Shown here in pieces: positions 24,570 to 37,854 of a stretch of 64,000 bases of DNA. The stretch covers positions 27,850,167 to 27,914,166 of the forward strand of contig OY282610.1 in the NCBI GenBank assembly GCA_958298945.1, given 5' to 3'. The notes below the pieces were generated by a model. The model saw only the letters and a list, made by a program, of their open reading frames with translations. It searched no databases and was not told the origin of the DNA. The position numbers and the translations under genes are program-made. Within the stretch, counting starts at the first letter, position 1. Each line of letters starts with the position of its first letter. This stretch comes from Atherix ibis (Eukaryota > Arthropoda > Insecta > Diptera > Athericidae).

Positions 24570-25735
24570 TTTTTTGCAAATTGGCCCAAATCCTAGGCCT
24601 CCACATAAAAATTATGTCCAATTATTTCGAGAATATATTCGTAAAAACGTATACATATACGAAAATCTGAAATTAGGGCCTATCCAGGTACTTTTTAATC
24701 TAAGGTTGCAAGGCCTTCGATTGATAAGTTTTGTTCCGGCATTGCAAAAGAATCGATGCTGCCATACGTTTTGCTTGGAAGATGGACTGATCCCATAAAA
24801 CTTTTATGGGGTTGAGATCATCGGGTGAATGTGTTGGACTTATCATATCATCCTTAATGCCTTTTTGTTGTTTTTTTTTGTTTCTGTAGAAAATCTTTAT
24901 ATAATTTCAACCCATATTTAGGATCGTTAACCTCTTGCATAATGCTGAATCCTTCCTACTGAGAGAGAATTTGCATCTAAAATATTTAGGTACTGCCTTT
25001 TTTTGAAGACTCCATCAATTTGCACCAAGTCTTCTAAAAACTATAATCAAACCAGCGCCTTATTTGATGTTTGCCACCACATTTTTTTCCAGCAATGCCA
25101 CGCACATTGATTATACGTTTGACTCCACCGATTTCGAACTTTGACTCATTAGTGCAGAGTATATTTCTAAAGTCCTCAGCCAGGTTTTATTCCAAAAAAA
25201 GTATTTTTTATTTTAAGAGCGTAGTTATGGTTTTCTTACTCAAATAGGCTATCAGCTCTCAACCACCTTTTCAATTAGTACCAAATTTGAGGTGCAGTAA
25301 GCCTCCTCCGACGATTCCTTCTATCAAGTTGTGAAAACTAGGCAATCTTTACCTAAATAATTTTTTAAGGCCTATCAGACCGTGGTAAACTCTGATGACT
25401 TCCGATCTAATCGAATTTCAACACTAATTACACGATTTTTTTTCAACACTTTCAAAAGTTTTAGTTAAATAGCTCCAAGTTTAGATGCCAATGTTAAGGA
25501 TTATAAAACTTCAATTTTTTTTTTTGTAATTGCATTTGACCTGTTATGGCAAAAAAAGGGAACATGAATGGAAATTATGAGTCTTTTATTTGAATATGTC
25601 AGTAAAAAAGAAAATATTCAAACTTTATTTTATATATTCCAAAGGAAATATTGTAATATAATCAGTCGATTTATAAAGATTTTAAACCAAAGATTTCTCG
25701 AGAATTTGTCGCATACTTTTGGCCTGCAGTGTACT
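24570..25735 (-). pseudogene. Decayed Tc1-like transposon
   Basis: The right edge holds a Tc1-type terminus, CATACTTTTGGCCTGCAGTGTAC at 25,711-25,733. On the minus strand I read a first-Asp box TNESKFEIGGVKR (about 25,120-25,160), a MQEVNDPKYGLKLYKDF stretch that matches the second box Q-D-N-D-P-K-H-T (about 24,900-24,950), and SPDDLNPIKVLWD (about 24,790-24,830) for the third. Many stops and indels separate them. No left terminus was found. Confidence 0.7.
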
Positions 25736-28180
25736 GTATTGGGTGATTTTTTTGCTGTTTGGTTTTTCATGTTTTTATTTTTGATATTGTAGATCACGCG
25801 ACGCATGACAAAATTGCTCAGTTTGTATTGCCGTTTGATCGTTGATTATTATCAAAATGCGTGATCTGTGAAAAATGTGTTTTATGGTCGTCATAATCGA
25901 ACTACTGAGCAAGCAATTCAAGCCATAGTGGCCGTGTGCGTAGAGTGCGTACAGAGGAAAATATTGCTGCCGGAGCGTCCAGTGTAGGTGAAGACCGCGA
26001 TTTGTACATCCGTCGCCGTTTACAGCAATTGGGATTGGGTTACTCGGCTATGTAGAAGAGTTTACGCAAGGATCAAGAATCTTGGGCTAAAGGCATATTA
26101 AATGCAGCTCATACAAGAACTGAAGCCGAACGATCTGCCGAAGCATCAAATTTTTGGTTAGAACAACTTATGAAAAATTTGTTTTTATACCAAAAAATTG
26201 CGTTTAGCAACCAGAAATAAGGGTTGAATGGGTATGTGAATAAGCAAAATTGTCGCATTTGGTCTGATGAACTATCACAACAGGCAAAACGAGAACTGCC
26301 ATTGCATCTGGGAAACTACACTGTTTGGTAATGATTCTTTAAAAATGACGTCAACGGCGTCCGCTATCGGTTCATGATTTTGAACTTTTTTTTGTCCAAA
26401 ATCCAAGAATTGCATCTGGTCGACATGTGGTTTCAACAAGACGGTGCTGCATCCCACACAGCACGTGAAACAATGGATACGAGGTCTGTTCAAAAAGTAT
26501 CGCGAATTTTGAATTTCCGCGGGTTACGTACGAGTACATTCGATTTTAGATTTTTTGTGGCCTTATGTTGGTACTCATGTCTCTCACTTATGCCGATAAG
26601 TTCGGCTATTTTGAATGTTTAGTTAATTTTTGACAACTGCTTTGCTTGCACGTGTTTTGGCTCGTCTTCGATTTTTGCCCATTCCAAAAAATGGATCAAA
26701 GAATCTGTATTAAATTTTGTGTGAAAGCCAAAATTAATTGCGCGGACGCATTCCGAATGTTGACTGTGGCATATGGTGAAGCTACCTTGGACCGAAGCAA
26801 CGTTTATCGATGGTACAAAATGTTCTCGGAGGTCCGAGAAGATGTGAACGATGAAAAGCGTGTCGGATGCCCGAGCACGTCAACAACAGACGAAAACATG
26901 GATGAAGTGAAGAAAATAGTATTGGCCAATCGTCGAATCACCGTTGGAGAAGGTGCTGAGGCTCGTGCCATTCGATTTTTACCAATGATTTGGTTGTGAG
27001 ACGGGTCGCCGCGATATTCGTACCAAAATTGCACAATTTTGACCAAAAACAGCATCTGTCCGCGATGACCCAAATTTGCTCCAGAGGGTCATAACTGGTG
27101 ACAAATCATAGGTTTATGATTATGACTCAAAAACCAAAGCTCAATCATTCCAGTGGAAGCTGCCGCATGGGCCAAGACCGAAAAAAGCGCGCCAAGTTCG
27201 GTCGAATGTGAAGGTTTTGCTTACAGTTTTCTTCGATTGCAGGGCCGTGGTGCATCATGAGTTCCTACCACAGAGTAGAATGGTCAATAAGGAATATTAC
27301 CTGCAAGTTACGCGAAGCAATCCGCCAGAAACACCCGGATTTGTGGAAGACCAAAAATTGGCTTTTGCACCATGATAACGCCCCTGCTCACGCATCGTTG
27401 CTTGTGCGCGAATTTTTGGCCAAAAACAACACACTAATAATGCCGCAACCACCGTATTCCCAAGATCTGGCCCCCTGTGACTTTTTCTTGTTCCCGAAAT
27501 TGAAGAGCCCCATGAAAGGACGACGCTACGCTACGATTGAGGAGATAAAGACGACATCGAAGGAGAAGCTGAACAAGATCACAAAAAATGACTTTTTGAA
27601 GTGCTTTGAGGATTGGAAAAAACGTTGGCAGAAGTGTATAATATCTGGTGGGGATTACTTTGAAGGGGACAAAATAGATATTCATGAATAAATAAATAAT
27701 TTTTGAAAAAAAAACACAAAATTCGCGATACTTTTTGAACAGACCTCATATATTGAGAGATGAGCTCGGTGAGCAATTTATCTCACGTTTGGGATCGGTC
27801 AGTTGGCCGCGTAGATCGTGCGATTTGACGCCTCTACACTATTTTTTATGGTGATACGTGAAGTCACTGGTATAGTAATAACTGACTGGGTATGCATACT
27901 GCCAGTGAATGAGTTATTACTGCATCCAAAGATAAAATCTACTGTATTTATCTATTCTTGCATGGTGTAAGAGAACGCATGTCTGGGCCAATGAACAGAT
28001 AACTCTGGTTTAAAATAGCAAAGGAGTCTGATTTCAAGCATTCTTTACTTCTCTAAATTGTATTATCTCATTAAATATGATTTGTTTTGTATGAATTATG
28101 GGAATATGCGTCGCATTTCTTGGTGAGAGATCTTCTAGACACACTCTTTTGGTTTAGATTACTCATAAGGTATTTTATAT
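25736..28180 (+). pseudogene. Old mariner-like transposase, split by a younger mariner insertion
   Basis: The host copy runs on the plus strand. It reads GRHNRTTEQAIQAIV near 25,890-25,940, a RRRLQQLGLGYSAM-like HTH part (26,010-26,050), GLKAY and LVQELKPN-like text, then MWFQQDGAASHTARETMD with the second catalytic Asp (26,425-26,477). At 26,478 it is cut by the 1,269-bp element. It resumes at 27,751 with LGEQFISRLGSVSWPRRSCDLTPLHYFLW (quoted here only as the S-W-P-R-R-S-C-D-L-T-P-L box at about 27,790-27,840). Several stops show that it was already dead or died since. It belongs to the same transposase group as the source of the 72-bp satellite. Confidence 0.7.
26480..27748 (+). mobile_element. 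Nearly full-length mariner, 1,269 bp, nested insertion with TA duplication
   Basis: Near-perfect inverted ends (GAGGTCTGTTCAAAAAGTAT from 26,481; its complement ends at 27,747) are flanked by TA at 26,478-26,479 and 27,749-27,750. Transposase frames start at ATG 26,691 and stop at 27,691. They include the N-terminal HTH (LDRSNVYRWYKMF), a damaged first-Asp region near 27,100-27,130, LLHHDNAPAHASLLVREF with the second Asp, and PPYSQDLAPCDFFLFPKL with the third. The second and third Asp are 34 residues apart, the DD34D mariner spacing. Frame changes near 26,990-27,260 and a stop in the first-Asp region make it inactive as read. Its ends remain good, so it could be mobilised only by another source of transposase. 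Confidence 0.88.
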
Positions 28181-29950
28181 TGGGTTTTTCAATAGCAGCT
28201 TGACACTTTTGAGTATTTTCAATATGATGGCATTTTGTTATATATACTAGGATACGTTATTTACTTAATTAGGTAGACATTAAGAAATTTTATCGAAGAA
28301 AATATTAATAAAATTCAATTCAAGAAAGTGACATGTTGTCTTTTGATTGGGCACGTAACGATCCCGTTATTTTAAGCCAAACATTTCACTGGCAAAGACT
28401 ATTCTGCCTTAAAGCTTAAAAATTTCCTACACTTTTGCAATTTTTCTGTTTTTTTTTTTTTTTTTTTTGGTTGGAAATTTGAAAACAAAACACTTAAAAA
28501 ATTACCCGTTATAACAGTTATAATTTGTTTAATTTGTTCTGTAACGATTACTTTGCAAAACAATTTTATGCAGAAATCAGATTTAATTTTTGGTAAAAAT
28601 GACTACTACTATTATATAATAAGGTCAGGGTTTTAGGGACATACTTTTTTGGTTGGGAATTGATTAAGAATAACAAAAGGAATTGGGGGGAAAAAATAAC
28701 AATTACCTCTCTTTGTAAGGGGTAATTTTTGCTTAAATCTAAAACTGATTATCATGTAAGAATATCGAAAAGGTATTTGTCATTAGGCTTAAATAATAAA
28801 TTCTCAAAGTCGATAGTATATGCTAGTATATAGAATATTTGTGGGTGTACCCATAACAGTATTGAAGTCAAAGTCAAATTGAATTGTTGATTTGTTGACT
28901 TTATTTTTCTACCGTCTGGCTGTCTTTTCTAATTTTCACCCTAGGCTAGAGTTACCATAATTGAGTCAGGACGCAGTCGTAAATAAACATAATTAGTCAA
29001 TTCAGAAGGTAAATAGAAAATTCTGATTTTGCTGAGTATAATCAATGGACGGCATAACGTTTCAGAACTTTGAGCAATTGACAAAACCCAGTAATTGAAC
29101 AATAATCATTTTATCGTAATTGATAGTCGGCCATCTAATAGTATTTGATACCATATAATTTTTTTGTTGTTTTATTTTCAATATTTTCTAATATTGATTA
29201 ATAATATTTGGTAGTTGTTATCAGTAGCGGAAATCTCCGATGCAGTCGTTATCATATAAGCACAAATAATTTTCAAGGGCCACAAAGCATTTATTTCAAA
29301 AGTTTATGTAAAATATTGACAGAAGAAGAAAAAAAGATAAAATTATATAAAAAGGATATAAAAAATCGATGCCTAATATATACGATTATAAATTTTCCCA
29401 TATACTACAATATAATACATAGACAATATCTGTTGTAAAAAATATGTTTTATGAAATGCGGATTTATTAAAAACGAAAAAGCAATGATTAGAAAGAATTT
29501 CTTGTTCAAATAATATGTGTACACGTATAAAATAAGAAAGCAATGGAATATATTAGATTTATCAAAAGATAAAAGGAGCCCGTAAAAATAATATAAATTC
29601 TTTAAAATACCAAAGTGATCCATACTTGTTAGACGGAATTAATAAAAATATCGACATGTATTGTAAAATTTTCATGTAATTTATTACATATTTTATTGTG
29701 TAATTTTATTAATTTCAAAAAAAAAAAATAATAATAAAACAAAAATACAATATAATATTTTATTTTTATTAATTGTAATTAAGAAGCTTATAAATAAATT
29801 CTGATAATAAAAAAAAAAAAACCCTGATAAAAAATGTTGTCATAATGTGTGGCATGTGGCACCTTATTTTTCAAACCACATATTGTCTAGAATATTATAT
29901 TCAAGTTAAAGTAAAAAAAAAGTCGTTAAACATACGGTAAAGCGTTCAGA
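28181..29950. other. Intergenic DNA, nothing recognised
   Basis: AT-rich with a poly-T run at about 28,447-28,469 and several A runs. No gene, transposon terminus or tandem repeat was recognised; short open frames are Ile/Lys/Tyr-rich noise. Confidence 0.55.
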
Positions 29951-31440
29951 ATTGACGATAGCGGTCTGTCCTTTTACTTTTGCAAAGAAATACGAGGCAA
30001 GTGACATCTTCAGACCAAAATGTATACTAGAGAGTCAATTTGGCTTCAGGAAGACGAGCTCCACCTTGGATGCTATTGATTTGGTCGTTAGCATAGCGTG
30101 TAAAATGGTGGAGTATATTTTATCGAGGGCAAAAGGTGGAAAACGGTCTGCATAAAGTACTGCGTCATATAATCCTTGATGTGAAGAATGCTTTCAACTC
30201 GGAGAAATGGGATCGTATTCTTGACGCCGCGGGCTTAATGGGTATTCCGTAGTATATTACCAGGAAAATAGAAGACTACCTAAGCAGTAGAATTCTGTTG
30301 TGCAGGAGGAGTCCACAGAGCTCGGTTCTAGGCCCTCTATTATGGAATATGATCTATGGTGGTATTTACAGGCTCCATATTGGGGAGAATTATCGCATTC
30401 GCTGACGATGTTGCTGTGGTTATAGTGGTAAAATGTGTGCAAGAAGTGGATCAGATCTGTAATGAGACTGTTTCTTCAGTTTGAAATTGGCTTTTGGCAG
30501 CTGATTGTAGCCTTGCGGTCCATAAGGTATAGGCAGTCCTAATCACGGACTGGAAAAGTAGAGAGAATATCACTATTAGAATTGGCAAACATAAGGTGAT
30601 ATCGAAACCATTTCTAAAGCAACTAGGGGCGATGATTGACGCGAGCCTGCGGTTTCAGGAGCATCTATCATACGTTGGTGGCAAGGCTGCTGAGACAATG
30701 ATGGTGCTGGCGTGCTTAATGCCGAATCTTGGAGGACCCAGACAGAGCAGGATGACAATGTTGATCAGTCATATTGTATGCTGCGCCAATTTGGGCGGAT
30801 GGGTTGATTAGAGCAACCAACCTACGTGGAGTTGTCTCAGTCTACTCTAGGAGCACATTGAGGATGCCTTGCGCATTCCGAACAGTATCTTACGTGGCCA
30901 TTTATATTATGCCCGGAATGATACCGATCGAAATACTGGCAGAAGAGCGGCAGAGGTGGCAAAATCGTTTGGACAATGCCCCCGATAGCACATGGACCTT
31001 CCATCTTATTTCGGCGGTAGATCCATGGATAGATCGACGGTATGGTGATGTTGGTTACTACGTATCCCAATTTTTGACGGGATGCGGATGTTTTCGGGCT
31101 TACCAATACCACTTTAAATTGGATTATAGCCCAATGTGCCTATCTTATGAAGGGATGGTGGAGAGTGCAGAGCACGAGTTTTTTTTTACTATGCCCAATT
31201 CAATGTGAAAAGAGAAGAGTCTCAGAAGTGCGCTGTCGGCCCCTTATACCGGAAAATGTAGTGACCCCGATATTGGACACGAGAACGGCTTGGGTGGCTG
31301 TCGAAGTTCTTGCAAAACGTCTGGATGAGCTTGAAAGGAAACGGTAGAAATAATTCACCAGAGTAGTGATATCGATCAATCCCTGCCCCGTTAAGTAATG
31401 CCTGACGGCGGTTCCGTCGGAACATATAGACATGTAACCA
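29951..31440 (+). pseudogene. R1-like non-LTR retrotransposon, 5'-truncated reverse transcriptase and C-terminus
   Basis: Broken plus-strand frames give the reverse-transcriptase order ESQFGFRKTSSTLDAIDLV (30,034-30,090), ILDVKNAFNSEKWDRIL (30,170-30,220), SVLGPLLWNMIYGG (30,320-30,365) and the catalytic FADD box (30,398-30,409). It continues to the thumb and the R1-type tail: FRTVSYVAIYIMPGMIPIEI (30,878-30,940), DRRYGDVGYYVSQFLTGCGC (31,033-31,092) and the remnant of the terminal cysteine/histidine motif (SPMC...AEHEFFF, 31,130-31,190). At least four frameshifts or stops disable it. The 5' edge coincides with an about 85-base module also found beside two satellite arrays. Confidence 0.82.
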
Positions 31441-31574
31441 AGTAAGGTAGTTTTAGTAGGTTAAAGTACTACACTATGTCTTTTAATAATTTCCACCTTA
31501 CTATAGTAGAAATTGTTATAATACAAAAAAAAATACTAGAAAGTCAATTTTTTTTTTAAACAATGACTTTTTTA

Positions 31575-32430
31575 TCATCTAAGCTGGGTTTTCAGAACCA
31601 CATATACACCAGGCACTTAGTTTTCACAAATACAAAGCTTTCTTTGCTACGAATTATGGGTTTTAAGACTCCCAATATATACCATACAATCACTTTGTGA
31701 AAATAACTTCTTTACTGTCAATTTTGGAGTTTTAGAGCCTCATATACACGAGGTAGCCACTTTTAGAGAATATAACGACTTCTTCACAGTCAATTGTGTT
31801 TTTCGAGAGCCTCATATATACCAAACGGTTCCTTTTTATAGATACAATAACTTCTTTACCGTTAATTATGGATTTTCAGAGACCGATATACACCAGACAG
31901 TTACTTTTTGAGAATGCAATGGCTTTTTTACACTCAATTGTGAGTTTTAAGAGCCCCATATACACCAAGCAGTTACTTTTTGAGAATAAAATGGCCTATT
32001 TACAGTAAATTTTAGGTTTTTAGAACCCCAGATAAACCAGAAATGTTTTTTGTGTGGATGCAATGGCTTTTTCACAGTCAATTGTTGGTTTTAAGTAGCT
32101 TTTCGTGGATACAATGGCTTGTACGTAGTGAATTGTGGATTTTCAGAGCCCCATATACACCAGAGAGTAACTTTTCTTAGATATAATGGCTTTTTTAAAT
32201 TCAATTGTTGGTTTTAAGAGCCCCATATACATCGGAGAGTTACTTATTGTGGATGCAATGGCTTCTTTATAGCCAATTGTGGTTTTTAAGAGCCCCATAT
32301 ACACCAGACAATTACTTTTCGTAGATAAAATGGCTTCTGCACAGTTACTTGTGGGTTTTTAGAGCCAGATACATACCATATAGTAGTTTTTTGCGGATAC
32401 AATGGCTTGTCACAGTAAATTATGGGTTTT
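31575..32430. repeat. Transposase-derived 72-bp satellite array 2
   Basis: About 12 diverged monomers in the same orientation as array 1, with GGGTTTTCAGA, GAGCCCCATATACACCAGA and GATACAATGGCTTCTTT landmarks. Unlike arrays 1, 4, 5 and 6, I see no transposase flank or terminal repeat on either side. One monomer is truncated at 32,090-32,096, and the following 260 bases are the closest relative of array 3. Confidence 0.85.
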
Positions 32431-32440
32431 CATTTGTTTT

Positions 32441-33913
32441 TTGAAGCATAAATATGTAAATTACCTAATATAAGTGTTAATTTTGTTGAAAGCAATAATT
32501 TTTAAAAAAATTTATAATTCCATTAAAATTTATTTTTGATTTAAATAAAATTATAAAATTTTTCAATTATAATTTTCTTACAAATTTATATATTATTATT
32601 TTTATTCAATAAATATATTGTATTATAATTACTCGTCGATTTAAACGCATTCGGATAATTAAGATTATATCATTTTAATATTGATATACAAAAATATTAT
32701 TTTCAATTTATTAAATTTTTTAATAAAATCTTATATAAAAAAATATGAAAAAGAATGAATGTATTGTTAAGTCAAGCAGCGTTGACATTTGATATATCGT
32801 CTGAACGACAGTTTACATCGCCGAGCTTTCATTAAAAGTAATTATTTTACTGTACAATTTCTGACATATATATTTCTTGAATAGTTCAAATTATTTTGTA
32901 TGCGTGTGTGTGTATTGTATATGTATGATATTTTTTCAAAATAGCCTAATTTCTAAATATATAAAATAAATTTTATTAAATGCTAACAAAACCCTTACAC
33001 AGTTTAGAGCAGGTCTAGTAGTAATTGAGAGGGAAACAAAAAAAAAACAGTTTTTAATTATTCTTAATTTCCATGTTTCTAGCAAAAAGCTTTTTCTTTT
33101 GATAAGCACAGAGAGTATTTTATTGTGAATGTAGGTGAAGCGTTTTCAAATTTGATATTTATACTATAGTAAATGAATGGGTGTGTGTGTGTGTGTGTGT
33201 GTGAAATTTTTATTGTGATTTTCCATAAGGCTCTCGAGAGCAAACTTCATATCATTGTCGTGCCAGAGTTTATTAATCATATTTTTTGCAAGATTTATTA
33301 ATTTATTTAAAAAAAAAAACAGATTGTCCTAGAGTAAAATTTTAAATTATTTATCGAAATAAGATTTAATCAATTGTAGAAAATTAATTCTTTAAAAAAA
33401 AAAATCTTCAAAAAATTTTATATAAAAAAAATTGGTCTACCTTTGTTTAAACAAGTACTGCTTTTGATAAGAAAGATTTTTTATCATTTTTAATTCCATT
33501 AATTAGCATGATGTATCACAAACTAAAAAAAAAATGTGGAAATTTTCAATAAACTTTGAGATTTAAAAAAAAAAACAGTATGTTCTGTTCTTTCGGCAAA
33601 CGGCGCCTCTACACAATTGCCCATGTATTAGTGAAAGTTTTCATATTCCGGCAAATGCTTCGCCTACTTATAAAGATTCCATTTGCGGCACCATATTCTC
33701 TTTAGTGAGTGATTAGTTTGAGACTTCAGAATTCATATTTGATGCCAATTCCAATACGATTATAAATATTAAGTTAATTTTCTGAATAAGAAGAGCAGGT
33801 ATTCATTTTGACTTTTTCGATTTAATTTAATCGAAACTGTCCTAACAACAATCATAAATCCGGTGGTGTGTAAAATAAATTTGTGTTTCTTTTTGTTTTC
33901 TCTTCGTTCTCTT

Positions 33914-33955
<42 letters not shown>

Positions 33956-36240
33956 AACTATTACTATTTATTATTAGTTGTTGTTTTAAGTTTTGTAGTA
34001 TATTCTTTAAAAAGTAAAAAGTTTTTACACCCAGTTTCCATATAACCAACCATCTGGATCTGGATTCCCTCCATATCGTTCAAATTTTTATCCTGCATTT
34101 ATTACCACAAGGTTTTCGATAATTTCCCTTCCTTTTGATTTTGGGGGCAATTAGTTAGAGCAAAAAAAAAAAAAAACTACCGAAATTATTATAAAATTTA
34201 TAATTAAATAAAAATAACATCGAACTTTCATATGTGTTTAATGTCGATTAACTAATATGCATCTTCGTATGATAAATATCCTACCATGCGTAAAAAATTA
34301 TAAAGTTTTAAATAATAAATTTTAAAAGGTTTTTTTTTTTTTACCCTCATTCGAATAATTGTCGAATTTATATAGTGAGTGAACAATAAATTAATATATT
34401 AATTAAATAAAATTAAAAAGGTGGTATTTTTTCTCTCGAATAATAGCAAATTATAATTTTTGGGATTTTGTTTGTTTGTTTTTTGTTGATAGTAAATAAT
34501 GTTTATAATAATGGTGGGGGATAGAGAGGCTCATCGAAACCACACCAACTAAATGGACGCGGAAAAAATATAACCAAAAATTTCGCAAAAAAAAAAACAA
34601 CAAAAAAAATTAATCTTTTCATATCCAGTTGGCAGAGTTGTGCAAAATATATCGGTTTATACATTTATTGTATAATTGTGATTTTTTGTTTTGTTTGTTT
34701 TAATCACATTTTTTTAATATACATACGTACATGTGTTCAATTTTATTTGAAGTTTTTTCTTTTATTTTTTTTTTTTTTGTGTGTGAAATAAATACAAATT
34801 GATAATAATGACAATAATGTTACTGCTACAACATTTTAGCAACAACAACAACAAGAAAAAAAACCAACAACAATAATAATAATAATAATTATAATATTAA
34901 TAATAATTAAATAATAAACTATTGCTAATAATAATAATAATAATAATAATAATTCTTATGTGTAGATAAAAATAATATTTGTTTTGGTTTTCTTCTTTTT
35001 TTTTTTGGTGGAAAATAGTTTTTTCTTCTTTTGGCTATTATTATTGTCAGTTAGTACTGTGAATTTATAAATAAATTTATCTACATGCATAAATATATAT
35101 ATATATATATATATATACCAAATCCGTATGTGGACATATGTATATGTTTGGATGCATGTATATGTGTACACATGTGGGCAAGTGAAAAATGTGTATCCCG
35201 TAGATCGAAGATTTTTCTAACATACTTTATGGCAATTACGATGTGTAAACATCAAAACTTTTTTTTCTCTATTCTATATTCTGCAAAAGTTTTATTGTAT
35301 ACATTATGTATGTACATATCCGCATAGAAACATATATATTGTTTGTATAAAAAATATACATAAAAATTAGAAGAAGAAAAAAAAATTGCTCCATAGATTA
35401 CCTACACCTACCTGTATGCATTGTACCTTTCTATATGGATATACATATGTTATGTATGCATAACATATATCCCCATATGCGCATTAACCAAATATGTTTA
35501 TATTTTAACATATATGTACATAGAACGAAGAACATACTATGGCGCGCTGTAATACCAAAAGTTTACGAAACGTTTAAACAAAAAAAACTATATTAAAATA
35601 AATTAAAGTAATTATGATTAAATATAAGAAAAAATTGGAAAAAAAACCTAAAACATAGAAAATTCTAAAATTAAGAGAAAGCTTTTCTGGTTTTTTTTTT
35701 GTTTTTTTTTTTTTTTGCAAAATTTCTGATAAATTTTTAATAATCTGGAGCGTGCACATCAGAAGAAAAAACAAAAAGAAAAACTATAGTAATTTTTTTG
35801 TTTTGTTGATAAATCAATTAAAAAAAAAAAAATGTGTAGTTGTTTTTGTTAGAAACCTATATTTTTATTTTACAGGTGTTTCCCAATTAATTTTATCCAA
35901 TTTCTAATAATTTTCAGAATTTTTTTGTTAATTCAATTTAAAAGAAAAGAAAAAAATTAAAAAATAAAAGGTTGTGATAGAAAAATTTGACAGAATAATT
36001 TGGAGGGAAATTTGAATAGTTTAGATGTGATTTGATGAGTTCTGAGTATCGTCTCATTTAATTAAAATGTAATAATTATCAATTTTTTAATAGTTAAAAT
36101 TTTTTTGTTGAATTTTAATAATATATTCTATTGAAAAATATTATATCAAATAAATTTATAATTTAGAAAGTAGACAGATATTTATTTGGCCAAATATTAT
36201 AAAAATGGTTTATTAATTAAAAAAAAAAAACAAAAATAAA
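32441..36240. other. AT-rich intergenic DNA with microsatellites, no gene seen
   Basis: Simple repeats include (GT)n at 33,179-33,205, (ATT)n at 33,917-33,953, (AAT)n at about 34,871-34,890 and 34,928-34,952, and (AT)n at 35,092-35,117. A more balanced patch at 33,575-33,720 has no open frame and might be a promoter or conserved noncoding element. The rest is poly-A/poly-T rich. No RNA gene is recognisable. Confidence 0.55.
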
Positions 36241-37557
36241 TCTTAATAATTTAATAAAGTGGCAAATTTTTGAAAAATTAGAGAAAACTACAAAAAAATT
36301 TAGAAAACTTGAAGAAAAATTTGAGGAAATTCTGAGAAAAATTGGGGAAAAATCGCAGAAAATTACAGGAAAATTAGAGAAAACTACTAAAATTGTTAGA
36401 AAAATTACAGAAAACTACTAAAAATGTAAGGAAAAATTAGAGAAGAATTATTAAAAATTAAAGAAAAAATTAACGAAACATTACAGGGAAATTAGAGAAA
36501 AATTAGGGAATTATCGCAGAAAATTACAGGAAAATTAGAGAAAACTACTAAAAATGTTAGAAAAATTACAGAAAACTAATTAAAAATGTAAGGAAAATTG
36601 AAGAAAAATTTGACGAAAATTTGAGAAAAATTAGGAATAAAATTAGAAAACAATTAAAGACAACTGTAAGAAAAAAAATAGAGAAAAATTAAAGGAAAAT
36701 GCAGAAAAATTAAAAAAAAATTAAAGGGAAATTAGAGAAAAATTACGGAACAATTAAAGAAAAATTAGAGAAAACTACAGAAAATTTTTGGAAAAATTTA
36801 GGGAAAATTTGAGAAAAATTAGGGAAAAAATGAAAGAAAACTTGGAGAACAATGAAACCAAAATAAAAGAAAAATTTGAGAAAAATTTATAAAAAATTAT
36901 AAAAATATTACAGAAAAATTAAAAGAAAATAAGGCAAAAATTCAAGGAAAATTATGGAAAAATTAAAGGAAAATTAGAGAAAACAACAGAAAACTTTTAG
37001 AAAAATTTGATAAAAATTAGAGAAAACTACAGAAAATTTTAGAAATTAGTGAATAATGAAATCAAAATGAAAGCAAAAAAAAAGAAAAATTAGAAAAACA
37101 TTAATATAAAATTTGAGAAAATAAAAGAAAAATTGTCAAAATTAGAAAAAAATAGAGAAAATTTAAATGAAGATAGAGAAAAATTAAAGAAAAATTAGCG
37201 AAAAACTAAAGAAAAATTAGAGAAGAATTATTAAAAATTAAAGAAAAAATTAACGAAACATTACAGGGAAATAAGAGAAAAATCGGAGAAAGTTTTGAGA
37301 AGATAACAGAAAACTTTTAGAAAAATTTGAGGAAAATTTGGAAAAATTAAAGAACAATGAAATCAAAATGAAAGAAAAATTAACGAAAAATTAGAGAACA
37401 ATGAAATGAAAATAAAAGAAAATTTAGAGAAAAATTAACGAAAAATTAGAAAAAAATAGAGAAAATTTAAAAGAAAATAGAGAAAAATTACTACAAATTG
37501 AAGATAAATTAGACAAAAGTAAAGAAAAATTAAAGAAAAATTAGAAATACACACTAG

Positions 37558-37830
37558 AAAGTAGCTTTTCGTGGATACAATGGCTTGTACGTAGTCAATT
37601 GTGGGTTTTCAGAGCCTCATATACACCAGAGAGTAACTTTACCTAGATATAATGGCTTCTTTAAATTCAATTGTTGGTTTTAAGAGCCCCATATACATCG
37701 GAGAGTTACTTTTTGTGGCTGCAATGGCTTCTTTATATTCAATTGTGGTTTTTAAGAGCCCCATATACACCAGACAGTTACTTTTCGTAGATAAAATGGC
37801 TTCTGCACAGTTACTTGTGGGTTTTTAGCT
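37558..37830. repeat. Transposase-derived 72-bp satellite array 3, a transposed piece of array 2
   Basis: Nearly four monomers, collinear with 32,095-32,358 including that array's truncated monomer (GTAGCTTTTCGTGGATACAA), the odd CCTAGATATAATGGCTT-type unit and the CATCGGAGAGTTACTT unit. Differences from array 2 are scattered single bases. It lies inside the purine-rich minisatellite with no transposase flank. Confidence 0.85.
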
Positions 37831-37854
37831 CACAAGTAACTGTGTAGAAGCCAT
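37796..37854. repeat. Snap-back hairpin at the end of array 3
   Basis: A 24-base arm at 37,796-37,819 (ATGGCTTCTGCACAGTTACT then TGTG) is followed after 11 bases by its inverse at 37,831-37,854, with one mismatch. The array thus folds back on itself at exactly the point where it ends. Confidence 0.9.
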
